A program made the translations under genes and the position numbers. 64,000 nucleotides of DNA, from positions 57,021-121,020 of the forward strand of contig NZ_JACBXD010000017.1 of the NCBI RefSeq assembly GCF_013870525.1, in the 5' to 3' direction. The notes below the pieces were generated by a model. The model was not told the DNA's origin and did no database searches. It saw nothing but the letters and a program-made list of their open reading frames with translations. This stretch comes from Amycolatopsis pittospori. GTDB taxonomy: Bacteria > Actinomycetota > Actinomycetes > Mycobacteriales > Pseudonocardiaceae. Below, one piece after another: positions 56,537 through 64,000 of the stretch (position 1 is its first letter; every line of letters starts with the position of its first letter).

Positions 56537-56872
56537 GTGATCCTCGAATTCCGGACATACCGGCTGAAGCCCGGGACGAGTGAGGATTTCCTCCGCGTCC
56601 TGCGTGACGATTCCATCCCCCTCCTGGAAACTGCGGGACTGCGCGTCATCGATTACGGTCGTTCCTTGGTCGCCGAAGACGGTCGAGAAGAGGCCTATCT
56701 GATCCGCGCGTTCGATTCGCTGCAAGAGCACGAGCGCCAGGAACGCGAGTTCTATGGCAGCGAGGCCTGGCTGGAGGGTCCGCGCGAGGCGATCGTTTCA
56801 CGGATCGAGAGCTACCACACGATCGTCATCGAGACCTCCGAAGCGGCGGTCGAAGCACTCAGACGGGCTTGA
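56537..56872 (+). CDS. NIPSNAP-family protein
   Basis: The 111-residue single-domain protein has the NIPSNAP start ILEFRTYRLKPGTSEDFL and a ferredoxin-like dimeric alpha/beta barrel pattern. Bacterial members are often stand-alone proteins of unknown function. The GTG at 56537 lies behind GGGAGG. It is 16 nt upstream of the next gene and probably co-transcribed with it. Confidence 0.85.
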   Translation: MILEFRTYRLKPGTSEDFLRVLRDDSIPLLETAGLRVIDYGRSLVAEDGREEAYLIRAFDSLQEHERQEREFYGSEAWLEGPREAIVSRIESYHTIVIETSEAAVEALRRA

Positions 56873-56888
56873 GGAAGAGGACACGGGC

Positions 56889-57545
56889 ATGGATGTGGAC
56901 GAGCGCAAGGTGCTGGCCTGGACCGAGGCGGAGCGGCTGAGCGTGGCCGATCTCCTCGAAGGACTCGCCGAAAAGGACTGGTCGGCCGACACTTTATGTC
57001 CGAAGTGGACAGTCCATGAAATGGCCGCTCACCTGGCACTCTCACCCCGGACTGGCCTCAAGGACACCATCCTCGGCGCCATCAAGGCGAAGGGGAACTG
57101 GGACCGGATGACCGCCGACCAGGCCATCGACCACGCCGCCCGGTTCGAACCCGCCGAACTCGTCGCCCAGATCCGGGAGGACGCGGGGTCGGATCACCGC
57201 TCCCCCGGCGCCAAACCGATCGACCCGCTCGCCGACGTCCTCATCCACGGCCAGGACATCGTCCGCCCGCTCGGGCTCACCCGGCCCATGCCCGAAGGGC
57301 CGGCGATCGCGTCGCTGGAGCACATCCTCGCCAGTCCGTTCTGGGGCGCCCGCAAACGCTGCAAGGGCGTGAAGATGATCGCCACCGACGCCGACTGGAC
57401 CGGCGGCGAGGGGCCCGACGAGGTCCGGGGCCCGCTCGCCGACCTGCTGATGGCCGCGACCGGCCGGGGCACCGGCCTGGCCGCGCTCACCGGCTCGGGC
57501 AAGGCGCGGATCGGCGCCCACTGCAATCCGCCGGTTTCGGTCTGA
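56889..57545 (+). CDS. Maleylpyruvate isomerase/DinB-like protein (TIGR03083 type)
   Basis: This 218-residue four-helix-bundle protein is of the mycothiol-dependent isomerase/DinB superfamily. The metal-binding histidines fit WTVHEMAAHLA and DVLIHGQDIVRPLG. Many actinobacteria have numerous members, a few of which use mycothiol as a thiol cofactor. The specific reaction here is unknown. The ATG at 56889 is preceded by GGAAGAGGA. It converges on the secreted nuclease/phosphatase gene with a 3-nt gap and no visible terminator. Confidence 0.82.
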   Translation: MDVDERKVLAWTEAERLSVADLLEGLAEKDWSADTLCPKWTVHEMAAHLALSPRTGLKDTILGAIKAKGNWDRMTADQAIDHAARFEPAELVAQIREDAGSDHRSPGAKPIDPLADVLIHGQDIVRPLGLTRPMPEGPAIASLEHILASPFWGARKRCKGVKMIATDADWTGGEGPDEVRGPLADLLMAATGRGTGLAALTGSGKARIGAHCNPPVSV

Positions 57546-57548
57546 GCG

Positions 57549-58742
57549 CTACCAGCGCGGCACGAACACGTCGACCCGCACCAGGTGATGGTCCGAAGCG
57601 TCGTTGAGCCGCGCCAACGGTGAATCGGGCAGCGGCCAGAAGACCTCGGCGCGCCACGGGAAGAGCCCCTTCGAGGGCAGGACGTAGTCGATCCGCAGGT
57701 TGCCCGGCGCGTTGTCGTTGAAGTCGCCGGTGTCGAAGAACGGGTCGCCCTTCTGCCCGATGTTGGCGCCGCCCTGGGCCTGAGCCGCCCGTACGCCGCC
57801 TTCGCTGCCCGGGCGGGTCTCGATGACGCGAGGCGTGTTCAGCAGGCGTGAGATCGCGCCAGGGACGCTGTCGCCGTCGAGCGGGTCGGAGTTGTGGTCG
57901 CCGGCGATGACGAACTTCTCGTGCGCGCCCAGCCCGCCGCGGCGGCCGCGGTCGTCGTAGATATAGCGGCCCTTGCCCGGGGTCACGTAGTCCGCCCAGA
58001 AGCGGATCTCGTCGTTGTTGCGCGTGCCGTTGCGGTCCTCGGGGCCGTCGAAGGTGGGCGGCGTCGGATGCGCGGTCAGGAAGTGCACGGTGGACCGGCC
58101 GACGCGGACCGGGACGTCCCAATGCGACTTCGACGAGAGCCGGAGCACGTCGAGCGCCTGCGGCGAGTACCAGTCGTCCGGCGCCGGGGTGGCCGGGTCG
58201 TCCGGGAGGAGCGCGCCGGGCATGTCCTTCCAGAGGAACTTCTGGAAGGTGCGCACGCTCTTGGTGTCGATCGGGTACTTCGAGAGCACGAGCATGCCGT
58301 ACTGGCCCTCGAAGAGGCCGAAGCCGTGCGCGTCGTTGCCGCCGCCGACCTGGCCGTTGCGGTCGAGGTCGAAACCGGTCGCGACGCCGGTGTTCGACGG
58401 CGCGGTGAAGGCGTACGGGTAGTCGATCGGCGCGGCGCCGTTCTGGCCGCGCTTCAGGTAGTTCTCGCGGAACAGGTTCGCGGCGCGGTTCTCCGGCACG
58501 TAGTCGAACTCGTTGATCAGCAGCACGTCCGGCCGGTTGCGCTGGATCACCTCGGCGACCTCGTTCGCCTGGGCGTTGCCCGGCTGCGACAGGTCGGTCA
58601 CGAGCTGACCCGCGGCCCCACGGTTCAGCGAAGCGTTGTACGTCGCGAAGCGGACGTTCTGCCCGACGGTGGCGTCCGCCGGAGTGGCGGCCAGCAGGGC
58701 TCCCGACACGAGCACGGTGAGCACGGCGGCGATGCGTTTCAC
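57549..58742 (-). CDS. Secreted endonuclease/exonuclease/phosphatase-family protein
   Basis: The 397-residue exported metal-dependent hydrolase has a signal peptide to about residue 25 (TPADA). EEP-fold motifs are all there: RFATYNASLNRG, LLINEFDYVPEN, VIAGDHNSDPLDGDS, RIDYVLPS and the terminal DASDHHLVRVD. Such proteins act on phosphodiester or phosphomonoester bonds (nucleic acid, phytate or lipid headgroups). The substrate cannot be told. The GTG at 58742 follows GGGAGGTAAG. Confidence 0.85.
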   Translation of the reverse strand: MKRIAAVLTVLVSGALLAATPADATVGQNVRFATYNASLNRGAAGQLVTDLSQPGNAQANEVAEVIQRNRPDVLLINEFDYVPENRAANLFRENYLKRGQNGAAPIDYPYAFTAPSNTGVATGFDLDRNGQVGGGNDAHGFGLFEGQYGMLVLSKYPIDTKSVRTFQKFLWKDMPGALLPDDPATPAPDDWYSPQALDVLRLSSKSHWDVPVRVGRSTVHFLTAHPTPPTFDGPEDRNGTRNNDEIRFWADYVTPGKGRYIYDDRGRRGGLGAHEKFVIAGDHNSDPLDGDSVPGAISRLLNTPRVIETRPGSEGGVRAAQAQGGANIGQKGDPFFDTGDFNDNAPGNLRIDYVLPSKGLFPWRAEVFWPLPDSPLARLNDASDHHLVRVDVFVPRW

Positions 58743-58819
58743 GGTCTTACCTCCCAGATCTGGTGCGACCTTACGCAGCCGCATGTCCTCCCGGGTGAGC
58801 TTCAGGTGAACAGCGTCTC

Positions 58820-58833
58820 TTGAACGCGTTCAA
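58820..58833. promoter_or_regulatory. TetR operator 1 and -35 region
   Basis: The perfect 14-nt palindrome TTGAACGCGTTCAA also supplies the -35 hexamer TTGAAC. A TACCGT -10 follows after exactly 17 nt (58843-58848). The second operator copy lies 34 bp downstream. Confidence 0.8.
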
Positions 58834-58853
58834 AATCTGGGCTACCGTCCTTC

Positions 58854-58867
58854 TTGAACACGTTCAA
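58854..58867. promoter_or_regulatory. TetR operator 2
   Basis: TTGAACACGTTCAA differs from operator 1 by one central base and lies just after the -10, so that two repressor dimers would bracket the promoter. It ends 16 nt before the start codon of the membrane-protein gene. Confidence 0.8.
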
Positions 58868-58883
58868 AACCTCGGAGGTCCCC

Positions 58884-59306
58884 ATGCAACCCGTCGTCGT
58901 GGCCTACGCCCTCTACCTGGCCATCACCGTCCCGCTGACCGTCCTGGTCGCCCGCACGCTGAGCAGGCACGGGAAGACGTTCCTGGAGGACGTCTTCCAG
59001 GACAAGCAGGCGCTGGCGCACTCGGTCAACCAACTGCTCGTCGTCGGCTTCTACCTGGTCAGCCTGGGTTTCGTGACCCTGTTCCTGACCAGCAGCGAAA
59101 CCGTCCTCGACGCACGCGACGTCTTCGAGATGCTGTCGGTGAAGGTCGGCACCGTGGCGCTCGTGCTCGGGGTGATGCACGTCGGGAACGTGCTGGTGTT
59201 CAACGGCATCCGCCGCAAACACCTGAACCACGCCACCCCGCGGCCCGCGCAGATGCCGCCGCCCTACCCCGGCTACCCGGCGCCCGCTCCGCACCCGGCG
59301 CCCTGA
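58884..59306 (+). CDS. Small membrane protein controlled by the adjacent TetR regulator
   Basis: The 140-residue protein has about three membrane helices (near residues 4-23, 52-76 and 90-112) and a proline-rich cytoplasmic tail (PPPYPGYPAPAPHPAP). It matches no transporter family I can name. The TetR gene follows after 17 nt and twin operators lie in front, so the pair forms a self-regulated unit. The ATG at 58884 follows CGGAGG; an earlier in-frame ATG overlaps operator 2 and is rejected. Confidence 0.8.
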   Translation: MQPVVVAYALYLAITVPLTVLVARTLSRHGKTFLEDVFQDKQALAHSVNQLLVVGFYLVSLGFVTLFLTSSETVLDARDVFEMLSVKVGTVALVLGVMHVGNVLVFNGIRRKHLNHATPRPAQMPPPYPGYPAPAPHPAP

Positions 59307-59323
59307 CCGGATAACGTGCAGCA

Positions 59324-59989
59324 GTGGCGAAGAGTGAGGAAACCAGGTCGCTGATCGTGGCGACCGCGATGCGATTGTTCGCCGAGAACGGCTACGACCG
59401 CACGACCATGCGGGCCATCGCCGCCGAAGCCGGAGTGTCGGTCGGGAACGCGTACTACTACTTCGCCTCGAAAGACCAGCTGATCCAAGGGTTCTACGAC
59501 GAGATCGCCAAGGTGCACCTCGCCACGTCGCGCCAGGTGATCGAAGGTGAGCGGGACTTCAGCGCACGGCTCAAGACCGTCCTGCTCACCTGGCTCGACG
59601 TCGCCGAGCCGTACCACCGCTTCGGCACCCAGTTCTTCGTCAACGCCGCCGACCCGGACTCCCCGCTGAGCCCCTTCAGCGACGAATCGACGCCCGCGCG
59701 GGACGCCTCGATCGGACTGATGCGCGACGTCATCGCCGACTCCGACGCGAAACTCGACCCGGACCTGCGCGACGACCTCCCCGACCTGCTGTGGCTTTAC
59801 CAGATGGGCGTCGTGCTGTTCTGGGTCCACGACCGGTCGAAGGGACAGAAGCGGAGCCGCGTACTCGTGGAACGGACCGTGCCGCTGATCGCGCGGCTGG
59901 TGGGACTGTCGCGCCTGCGGGTGCTGCGGCCGGTGAGCCGGGAGATCGTCTCGCTGATCCGGGACCTCTCCAAACGCGACGACGCCTGA
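59324..59989 (+). CDS. TetR-family transcriptional regulator
   Basis: The 221-residue regulator has the N-terminal TetR helix-turn-helix (IVATAMRLFAENGYDRTTMRAIAAEAGVSVGNAYYYFASKDQL) and a helical ligand-binding C-terminal domain. It is the second gene of the membrane protein-tetR unit, and the two palindromes upstream of the first gene are its probable operators. The ligand is unknown. The start is GTG (AKSEETRSL). Confidence 0.92.
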   Translation: MAKSEETRSLIVATAMRLFAENGYDRTTMRAIAAEAGVSVGNAYYYFASKDQLIQGFYDEIAKVHLATSRQVIEGERDFSARLKTVLLTWLDVAEPYHRFGTQFFVNAADPDSPLSPFSDESTPARDASIGLMRDVIADSDAKLDPDLRDDLPDLLWLYQMGVVLFWVHDRSKGQKRSRVLVERTVPLIARLVGLSRLRVLRPVSREIVSLIRDLSKRDDA

Positions 59990-60014
59990 GACCTCTCCGC
60001 GTTCAGCCGGCCGC

Positions 60015-60065
60015 CCGTGAAGGCCTCCTTGCCTACTTTGAGGGTAGGCAAGGAGGCCTTCACGG
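60015..60065. repeat. Intergenic palindrome, family C copy 4
   Basis: Perfect 22-bp arms (60015-60036 and 60044-60065) enclose a 7-nt loop, with core GTGAAGGCCTCCTTGCCTAC. It lies between the convergent tetR and GrpB-methyltransferase genes. The stem tip differs from the copies at 41566 and 49111 on both arms together. Confidence 0.9.
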
Positions 60066-60083
60066 ACTGGGGGCCGGCCGCAA

Positions 60084-60101
60084 CCAGAGGACTAAATGCG
60101 T
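60084..60101. repeat. Half-site remnant of family A
   Basis: CCAGAGGACTAAATGCGT carries the right-arm sequence of the family A palindromes without a partner arm. It abuts the stop codon of the GrpB-methyltransferase gene, 18 nt beyond a complete family C palindrome. Confidence 0.6.
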
Positions 60102-61360
60102 CAGGGGCGGGACTCCCGGACGGTCCGGAAGTACAGGAACCGCGGCTTCGTCCGCAGGTTCGCGTACCAGCGCGGGTCGGTTTCCTCGATCGACTCGTCC
60201 GGCATCGGCTCCACCAGCCTGTCGACGGCGAACCCGGCGTCGCGCACCGCGCCGAAAGTCCAGCTCAGGGGCCGCCGGTAGAACTGGACCTTCTGGCCCG
60301 GCGGGAACTCGTCGTCGAGCAGTTCGAGCTTGAAGTAGTTGTCCTTCTCGAACCAGCGCCAGTCCTCGCCGGGGTGGTGCACGGAGAACACCAGCAGCCC
60401 GCCCGGTTTCAGCACCCGCCGGAACTCGGCCAGCGTCGGCCCCCATTCCTTCAGGTAGTGCAGCACCAGCGACGCCGCGATGACGTCGATGGAGCCGTCC
60501 TCCAGGAACGTCAGCGGCTGCGACACGTCCGCGATCTCGAACGTCGCGACGTCCCCGAACTTCTCCCGCGCGATGGCGACCATGCCCGCGCTGGCGTCGA
60601 CGCCGAGGACGTCCGCGCCCTTCGCCGCCAGGAGTGCGCTGAGGTGTCCCGCGGCGCTGCCGACGTCGAGCACCCGCTTGCCCGCGACGTCGCCGGCCAG
60701 TTCGACGATGGCCGGGCGGTCGTAGTGGGCGTTGGTGCTGCTGGTTTCGGCGTGCGCGGCGTAGTGCCGGGCGAAACCGTCGTATTGGGCGGCACGCGCC
60801 CGTTCGATGATCTCGTCGATCACCTCGGTTTTGGCGTCGGCGTAGTGCTGGATGTACTTCCAGGTGCGCGCGGCCAGTTCGCGTTTCTTGGCCTCGTAGA
60901 GCTTCAGCTCGTCTTCGTGGGCGATCAGCCGGTCGCGGAAGAGCCGGTAGCGTTCGGTCTGGCCGTTGTCCGGCGAGTAGACGTGCAGATTGATGTTGGT
61001 GTCCGGGCCTTTGAAGCTGCGGTGCTTCTCCCACTCCGGCTCACGGATGACGAGCCGGTAGCCCTCCGCCTCCAACTGCGGCACGTAGGCGTCCTCGTCG
61101 TTCGAATCCGCGACGATGAGCATGATGTCGATGATCGGTTTCGCGCAGAGTCCGGGCACCGACGTGGAGCCGACATGCTCCAGGATCAGCGCGCGTTCCC
61201 CCAGGATCCCCCTGATGCGCTTGGCTTCCCGGTCGAACAGTCCGGGCCACTCCGGGTCGTATTCGGCCAGGGTGACGGTGGAATTCAGTACCGGAGCCTG
61301 ATCGACCCACGCGTTGTCGATGTCTTCTTCGGTGTAGTCGTCTCGATCGGGTTTGGGCAT
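60101..61360 (-). CDS. GrpB-family domain fused to a SAM-dependent methyltransferase
   Basis: This 419-residue fusion has two domains. Residues about 25-190 are a GrpB (UPF0157) nucleotidyltransferase-like domain with HVGSTSVPGLCAKPIIDIML. Residues about 200-419 are a class I methyltransferase with VLDVGSAAGHLSALLAAKG, the acidic LGVDAS and VLKPGGLLVFSVHHPGE. The linked activities suggest adenylylation or nucleotide transfer plus methylation on a common target, but neither substrate is known. The start is the ATG at 61360. It stands alone, with a 235-nt gap towards aroE. Confidence 0.88.
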   Translation of the reverse strand: MPKPDRDDYTEEDIDNAWVDQAPVLNSTVTLAEYDPEWPGLFDREAKRIRGILGERALILEHVGSTSVPGLCAKPIIDIMLIVADSNDEDAYVPQLEAEGYRLVIREPEWEKHRSFKGPDTNINLHVYSPDNGQTERYRLFRDRLIAHEDELKLYEAKKRELAARTWKYIQHYADAKTEVIDEIIERARAAQYDGFARHYAAHAETSSTNAHYDRPAIVELAGDVAGKRVLDVGSAAGHLSALLAAKGADVLGVDASAGMVAIAREKFGDVATFEIADVSQPLTFLEDGSIDVIAASLVLHYLKEWGPTLAEFRRVLKPGGLLVFSVHHPGEDWRWFEKDNYFKLELLDDEFPPGQKVQFYRRPLSWTFGAVRDAGFAVDRLVEPMPDESIEETDPRWYANLRTKPRFLYFRTVRESRP

Positions 61361-61595
61361 TGACCCCTTGTTCCTTCCTCAGCACACCTCGCGAGTCTGC
61401 GCGCGACCGCGATCCCGTCGCCAGGGCGCGAGCAGGAATCAGACGTCCCATTCCCCATTCAGGGCGCCCTGCCGCCGCGATAGCGGGGCCGTTCGGCCAG
61501 AGGCGCGCGCGGTGGGTCACCGAAGAGCCGCGACGCCCCTCTCGAGGCAGTCGGCCAGATTATCGAACCCGGACGATCTTGTCAGGCGTTTCCGC
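61361..61595. other. Intergenic gap between aroE and the GrpB-methyltransferase gene
   Basis: This is 235 nt downstream of aroE and upstream of the GrpB fusion, both on the minus strand. I see no convincing gene, palindrome or promoter. The half nearest aroE (61550-61595) is locally AT-richer. Confidence 0.4.
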
Positions 61596-62453
61596 TCAAA
61601 GAATCGGCAAAGAAAGAAATCCGCCGGTCGCTTCACGCAACGCGTCGCGCATTTCGGCGCGCGGAGCGGGCTGGCCGGTGAAGTACTCGGACTGCCCGAA
61701 CGCCTGGTGCAGCAACATGTCCAGTCCGGTGGCCAGCCGCCCACCCCGGTCGGCGACGGCTTCGGCGAGCGCGGTCGGCCAGGGGTGGTAGATGACGTCG
61801 AGGACGCAGCCGATACCGGCCAGGTCCGCGAGATGGGGCCGGACGGCGTCCGGGGGCACGGTGTTCACCAGCACCGCCGAGTCGGCCGCGAGCTTCCCGA
61901 AGTCGGCGTCCGTCCAGCGCAGGACCTCGACGTCGAGCCCGGCCCGAGAAGCCGCCTCGACCGTCTCCGTCGCCCGTGCCGGGTCCCGCACGACGAGCCG
62001 GACCGTCCGTACACCGAGCGAGGCCAGTCCGACGACGGCCGCGGCGGCCGTACCGCCCGCCCCGAGGACGACGGCCGCGTCGTCCGGACCGGGCGAGTAG
62101 CCGCCGGCGATCCGCAGGGCCTCGGTGACGCCGTCGACGTCGGTGCAGTCGGCCAGCCAACCGGTTTCCCGCCGCACCAGCGTGTTCGCCGCGCCGACCG
62201 CCGCCGCACGCGGGGTGACCTCGTCGGCGTGGTCCAGCGCGGCCCGTTTGCCGGGCATGGTCACCGACAGCCCGGTCCACTCCGGGCCGAGGCCGCGGAC
62301 GAAGGCGGGCAAGCCGTCTCCGTCCATCTCGACGCGTTCGTAGGTCCAGCCGTCGAGCCCCAGCGCGCGGAAGGCGGCGCCGTGCAGCACCGGCGAAAGG
62401 GAGTGTTCGACCGGTTTCCCGAGGATCGCGGCCTTGCGGTTAGTAGACACCAC
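61596..62453 (-). CDS. aroE: Shikimate dehydrogenase
   Basis: AroE reduces 3-dehydroshikimate with NADPH. The 285-residue product shows the substrate domain (AAILGKPVEHSLSPVLHGAAF, catalytic Lys in SVTMPGKRAAL, NTLVRR) and the NADP-binding VLGAGGTAAAAVVGL. It is separate from the other aro genes and coupled to mltG, the usual actinobacterial context. Two adjacent GTG codons (62453 and 62450) are possible starts. Both lie within the last codons of mltG, giving an 11-14 nt overlap. Confidence 0.93.
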   Translation of the reverse strand: MVSTNRKAAILGKPVEHSLSPVLHGAAFRALGLDGWTYERVEMDGDGLPAFVRGLGPEWTGLSVTMPGKRAALDHADEVTPRAAAVGAANTLVRRETGWLADCTDVDGVTEALRIAGGYSPGPDDAAVVLGAGGTAAAAVVGLASLGVRTVRLVVRDPARATETVEAASRAGLDVEVLRWTDADFGKLAADSAVLVNTVPPDAVRPHLADLAGIGCVLDVIYHPWPTALAEAVADRGGRLATGLDMLLHQAFGQSEYFTGQPAPRAEMRDALREATGGFLSLPIL

Positions 62454-64000
62454 GCCTCTGTGCGTCCAGCCTGTTCTTGTTGTGCTCGTCGTTCGTCACC
62501 GCGAAGCAGGAAAGGCCGTTCTTCTCGCACTTGACGAAGAAGATCCACTCTCCCGCGGTCGGTTTCAGCGCGGCTTGGATCGCCTCCGCGCTCGGCACCG
62601 AGATCGGTGTCGGGGTCAGGCCGACGGACTTGTAAGTGTTGTAAGCGCCCGCTTTTTCCCGTTCCTCGGGTTTGGTCAGCAGGGTCGGCCGGTCGAGGAT
62701 GTAGTTGACCGTCGAGTCCATCTCGAGCCGCATCTTCTCGTCGAGCCGGTTGTAGATGACCCGCGAGATCTTCCCGAAGTCGGCCTTCACCGCCTCGCGT
62801 TCGATGATCGACGCGATGATGAGCGTCTCGTACGGCGTCTTGCCCTCGCCCTTGGACTGGTCGCTCAGCCCGGCGTTGAGGATGCGCTCCGCCGAGGCCT
62901 TCACGACGTCGGTGAGCAGTTCCTCGGCCGTCCAGCCGGGTTTGACGTTGAAGATGCCCGGAGCGATCAGTCCTTCGAGCCGCCGGTCCTTGCGCTCCGC
63001 CTTGGTGGCGGGCTCGACGGCCCACGACGGGATCCCCATCTTCGCGAGGTCCCCCGTTTCGACCGTCTTGCGCAGTTCCTCGACCGGGACGCAGGTGCTC
63101 GTGCCGTTCAGGTCGGCGCAGGAAGCCTTGGACAGCAGCGAGTACACGCCCGGCGTCACCTTGCCGTCGGGCTGGGTGATGTCGTCGAACTGGGTGTACG
63201 GCCGGATCTCGACCTGCCCGACCTTGGACGCGGCCGCGGTCATCTTCTCGACCGCGCTGGCGCCGGACATCTTCGTCTTCATGACGTAGTAGCCCTGCTG
63301 GAGCCGCGAGACGGCGGTGTTGTCCTCGCCCGCCTTCACGAACGCCTTGCCGCTGGCGACCACTCCGGCGGCCTGGAGCCGGTTGCCGATGGCGGACGTC
63401 GAGTCGCCCTTCTCCACCTGCACGAGGACGTCGCTCTCGCCGGTGCCTTCGTAGTCTTCGTAGCCGAAGATCTCGGTGAAGCCGTAGTAGGCGCCACCGG
63501 CGAGCAGCACGAGCACGGTCAGCGCGGCGACCCAGCCCAGCGCGCGCTTCTTCTTGCGCTTCTTGGGCGGCGGTCCCTGGCGCTCCGGCCGCTCGTCCTC
63601 GATGCGCTCCGGCTCGGCGCGATCTTCGTCCTCGAAATCCTGCTCGTCGTCGTAATCCTCGTAGTCGTCGTACTCGTCATAGTCGTCGTACGTGTCGTCG
63701 CCGAAGATCTCGTCGTACTCCTCCTCGCTGCCTTGGGCAGGACGAGGGGCCGCGCCCGGGCGCCGGGCCATCGGCGCTTCCTGGATCGCGGGGAGGATGT
63801 CTGTCGGCCGCTCGTCCGGATGCGGGCCGTCGTCCTCGCGGCGCCTCCGGCGACCGGGACGGGGCGGCTCGTCCTGGGCATAGGCGGGCATGCCGAGACC
63901 ACGGTCACCCGGCTGGGGGGACCGCCGGGGCGGTGCGGGAGGTGGAGGAGGCGGCGGCGCGGGTTCCGGAGCTCGCCTAGGCGCCGGACGCTGTACGCGG
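62440..64000 (-). CDS. mltG: Endolytic murein transglycosylase MltG, 5'-truncated by window edge
   Basis: MltG cuts nascent glycan strands at the membrane and so sets glycan length. The visible 520 codons stay open to base 64000, so the N-terminus is incomplete; an internal ATG at 63891 is not necessarily the start. The cytoplasmic N-terminal part is proline-rich, then very acidic (Asp/Glu/Tyr repeats). It is followed by a basic stretch, one membrane helix (about 115 residues after the ATG, WVAALTVLVLLAGGAYYGF), a LysM-like segment and the YceG domain with the catalytic Glu in IIASIIEREAVK. Confidence 0.92.
   Translation of the reverse strand, partial: RVQRPAPRRAPEPAPPPPPPPAPPRRSPQPGDRGLGMPAYAQDEPPRPGRRRRREDDGPHPDERPTDILPAIQEAPMARRPGAAPRPAQGSEEEYDEIFGDDTYDDYDEYDDYEDYDDEQDFEDEDRAEPERIEDERPERQGPPPKKRKKKRALGWVAALTVLVLLAGGAYYGFTEIFGYEDYEGTGESDVLVQVEKGDSTSAIGNRLQAAGVVASGKAFVKAGEDNTAVSRLQQGYYVMKTKMSGASAVEKMTAAASKVGQVEIRPYTQFDDITQPDGKVTPGVYSLLSKASCADLNGTSTCVPVEELRKTVETGDLAKMGIPSWAVEPATKAERKDRRLEGLIAPGIFNVKPGWTAEELLTDVVKASAERILNAGLSDQSKGEGKTPYETLIIASIIEREAVKADFGKISRVIYNRLDEKMRLEMDSTVNYILDRPTLLTKPEEREKAGAYNTYKSVGLTPTPISVPSAEAIQAALKPTAGEWIFFVKCEKNGLSCFAVTNDEHNKNRLDAQRRGVY

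Noticed and set aside
55286..56872. A 528-codon plus-strand frame ending as the NIPSNAP gene
   Set aside because: The N-terminal 417 codons are antisense to the hydroxyacid dehydrogenase and of shadow composition. The GTG at 56537 has a ribosome-binding site.
58854..58883. Upstream ATG that would lengthen the TetR-linked membrane protein
   Set aside because: Translation from there would read through operator 2 and lacks a ribosome-binding site, whereas the ATG at 58884 follows CGGAGG at proper spacing.

Overview
The window is high-GC actinobacterial chromosome. Gene content and order match the core blocks shared by mycobacteria, streptomycetes and Pseudonocardiaceae: uvrC-rapZ-yvcK-whiA; rpe-ribE-ribBA-ribH; fmt-rsmB; the run bldD / pyrR-pyrB-pyrC-carA-carB-pyrF-mihF-gmk-rpoZ-coaBC-metK-priA; and aroC-aroK-aroB-aroQ with pepP-efp-nusB. 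WhiA, BldD and a DasR-like regulator point to a sporulating or mycelial lineage. I infer a Pseudonocardiaceae member, most likely Amycolatopsis. This is a judgement from overall character and was not tested by any search.

Layout: 1-1.8 kb is the 3' part of an FHA/TPR protein gene. 1.8-6.7 kb holds whiA, yvcK, rapZ and uvrC on the minus strand. 6.9-8.5 kb holds a secreted trypsin-like protease and an exonuclease III. 8.7-12.4 kb is a translationally coupled rpe-rib operon. 12.5-17.1 kb holds a two-component system and exported phosphatase and beta-lactamase-fold enzymes. 17.2-27.1 kb holds a flavoprotein, rsmB, fmt, gamma-glutamyltransferase, an exported pyroglutamyl-peptidase relative, priA and metK. 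27.2-38.4 kb is the coaBC/rpoZ/gmk/mihF/pyrimidine block, with a PyrR-binding leader at its head. bldD stands divergently at 38.7 kb behind its own BldD box. 39.3-49 kb holds nusB, efp, pepP and the shikimate operon, interleaved with a lipoprotein gene, a GNAT-VOC fusion and a prepilin peptidase. 49.2-51.3 kb is an ECF sigma/anti-sigma unit beside a Rieske lipoprotein. 51.4-54.7 kb is a phosphotransferase locus controlled by a GntR/HutC regulator with a dre-type operator. 54.7-61.4 kb holds assorted enzymes, a TetR unit with two operators and a GrpB-methyltransferase fusion. aroE and the 3' part of mltG end the window.

Most operons are tightly packed, with about nineteen four-base start/stop overlaps (ATGA or GTGA). 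Housekeeping themes are riboflavin, pyrimidine, aromatic amino acid, CoA and SAM synthesis, DNA repair and translation.

The most unusual signal is non-coding. At least five unrelated families of long, near-perfect palindromes (arms 15-27 bp, mostly short loops) sit almost only between genes. Members of one family carry paired base changes on both arms, as expected if the folded form is maintained. No tRNA, rRNA, CRISPR array, insertion sequence or prophage was seen.
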